DNA of 64,000 bases, from the NCBI RefSeq assembly GCF_964204645.1, contig NC_134025.1:4903001-4967000 (forward strand), in the 5' to 3' direction. Below are positions 63,831 through 64,000 of the stretch, one piece after another. The notes under the pieces were generated by a model. The model did no database searches and had not been told where the DNA came from. It saw nothing but the letters and a program-made list of their open reading frames with translations. Source of the DNA: Tubulanus polymorphus. Its lineage: Eukaryota > Nemertea > Palaeonemertea > Tubulaniformes > Tubulanidae. The translations under genes were made by a program, and so were the position numbers. Position 1 is the stretch's first letter; the number at the start of each line of letters is the position of its first letter.

Positions 63831-64000
63831 TACCATTAACCTTAAGCACCATAGATTTAAGAGAATTCAGCAAAAAAACAGACAAACAAAGAAAACAAAC
63901 CCAGCGACAAGAGTTCTTGGCTCAGGCTTGAATCTGTCATCACTGACATAGCAAGAGGCACTCAGTCAGTTCCCATTGCATTTTGGATATATTGTATCTA
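63831..64000. other. Probable intron of the SUMO protease gene
   Basis: The 170 bases before the window edge show a pyrimidine-rich tract on the minus strand but no further catalytic-domain motif. They are most simply read as intron leading to upstream exons outside the window. Confidence 0.4.

Overview
This is a eukaryotic, AT-rich animal genome window. Genes are split by GT-AG introns, coding exons are short and spaced by large non-coding stretches, and families such as PAN/apple, F5/8 type C (discoidin), chymotrypsin-fold proteases and Cys-loop receptors point to an invertebrate metazoan. I favour a lophotrochozoan, for example a mollusc, but the window alone does not prove it. Most long open frames here are chance; the real genes were found by joining short exons whose splice phases and family motifs agree.

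Layout. (1) 1-17.8 kb: no convincing gene; it holds a 1.7 kb near-perfect inverted repeat (5549-7289), small foldback repeats and a possible tRNA-derived repeat. (2) 17.86-23.26 kb, minus strand: a modular secreted or membrane protease with two F5/8 type C domains followed by a chymotrypsin-fold protease domain, in 12 phase-consistent exons; a hydrophobic-segment ORF at 24.27-24.64 kb may be its 5' exon. One intron carries a cluster of tRNA-like repeats and MITEs. (3) 25.97-26.87 kb, plus: a complete two-exon gene for a 100-residue secreted single-PAN-domain protein. (4) 26.9-37.5 kb: gene desert with a foldback and a SINE fragment. (5) 37.5-54.98 kb, plus: a Cys-loop (nicotinic-receptor-like) channel subunit, six exons and 465 residues, with a 13.5 kb first intron. 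(6) 57.4-64 kb: a compact housekeeping cluster. It contains a minus-strand STI1-like-domain protein (302 residues), then head-to-head with a 155 bp gap RBM48 (plus, 374 residues), then convergently the 3' part of a SENP6/SENP7-type SUMO protease (minus), which runs off the right edge.

The left genes are extracellular or membrane proteins with expanded introns; the right cluster is intracellular (co-chaperone-like, minor-spliceosome factor, SUMO processing). Apart from the shared RBM48/STI1-like promoter region I see no evidence that neighbours form a pathway. The most unusual features are the discoidin-discoidin-protease architecture with a glycine at the S1-pocket base and a furin-like activation site, the 1.7 kb palindrome, and the short tRNA-like hairpin repeats nested with MITEs.
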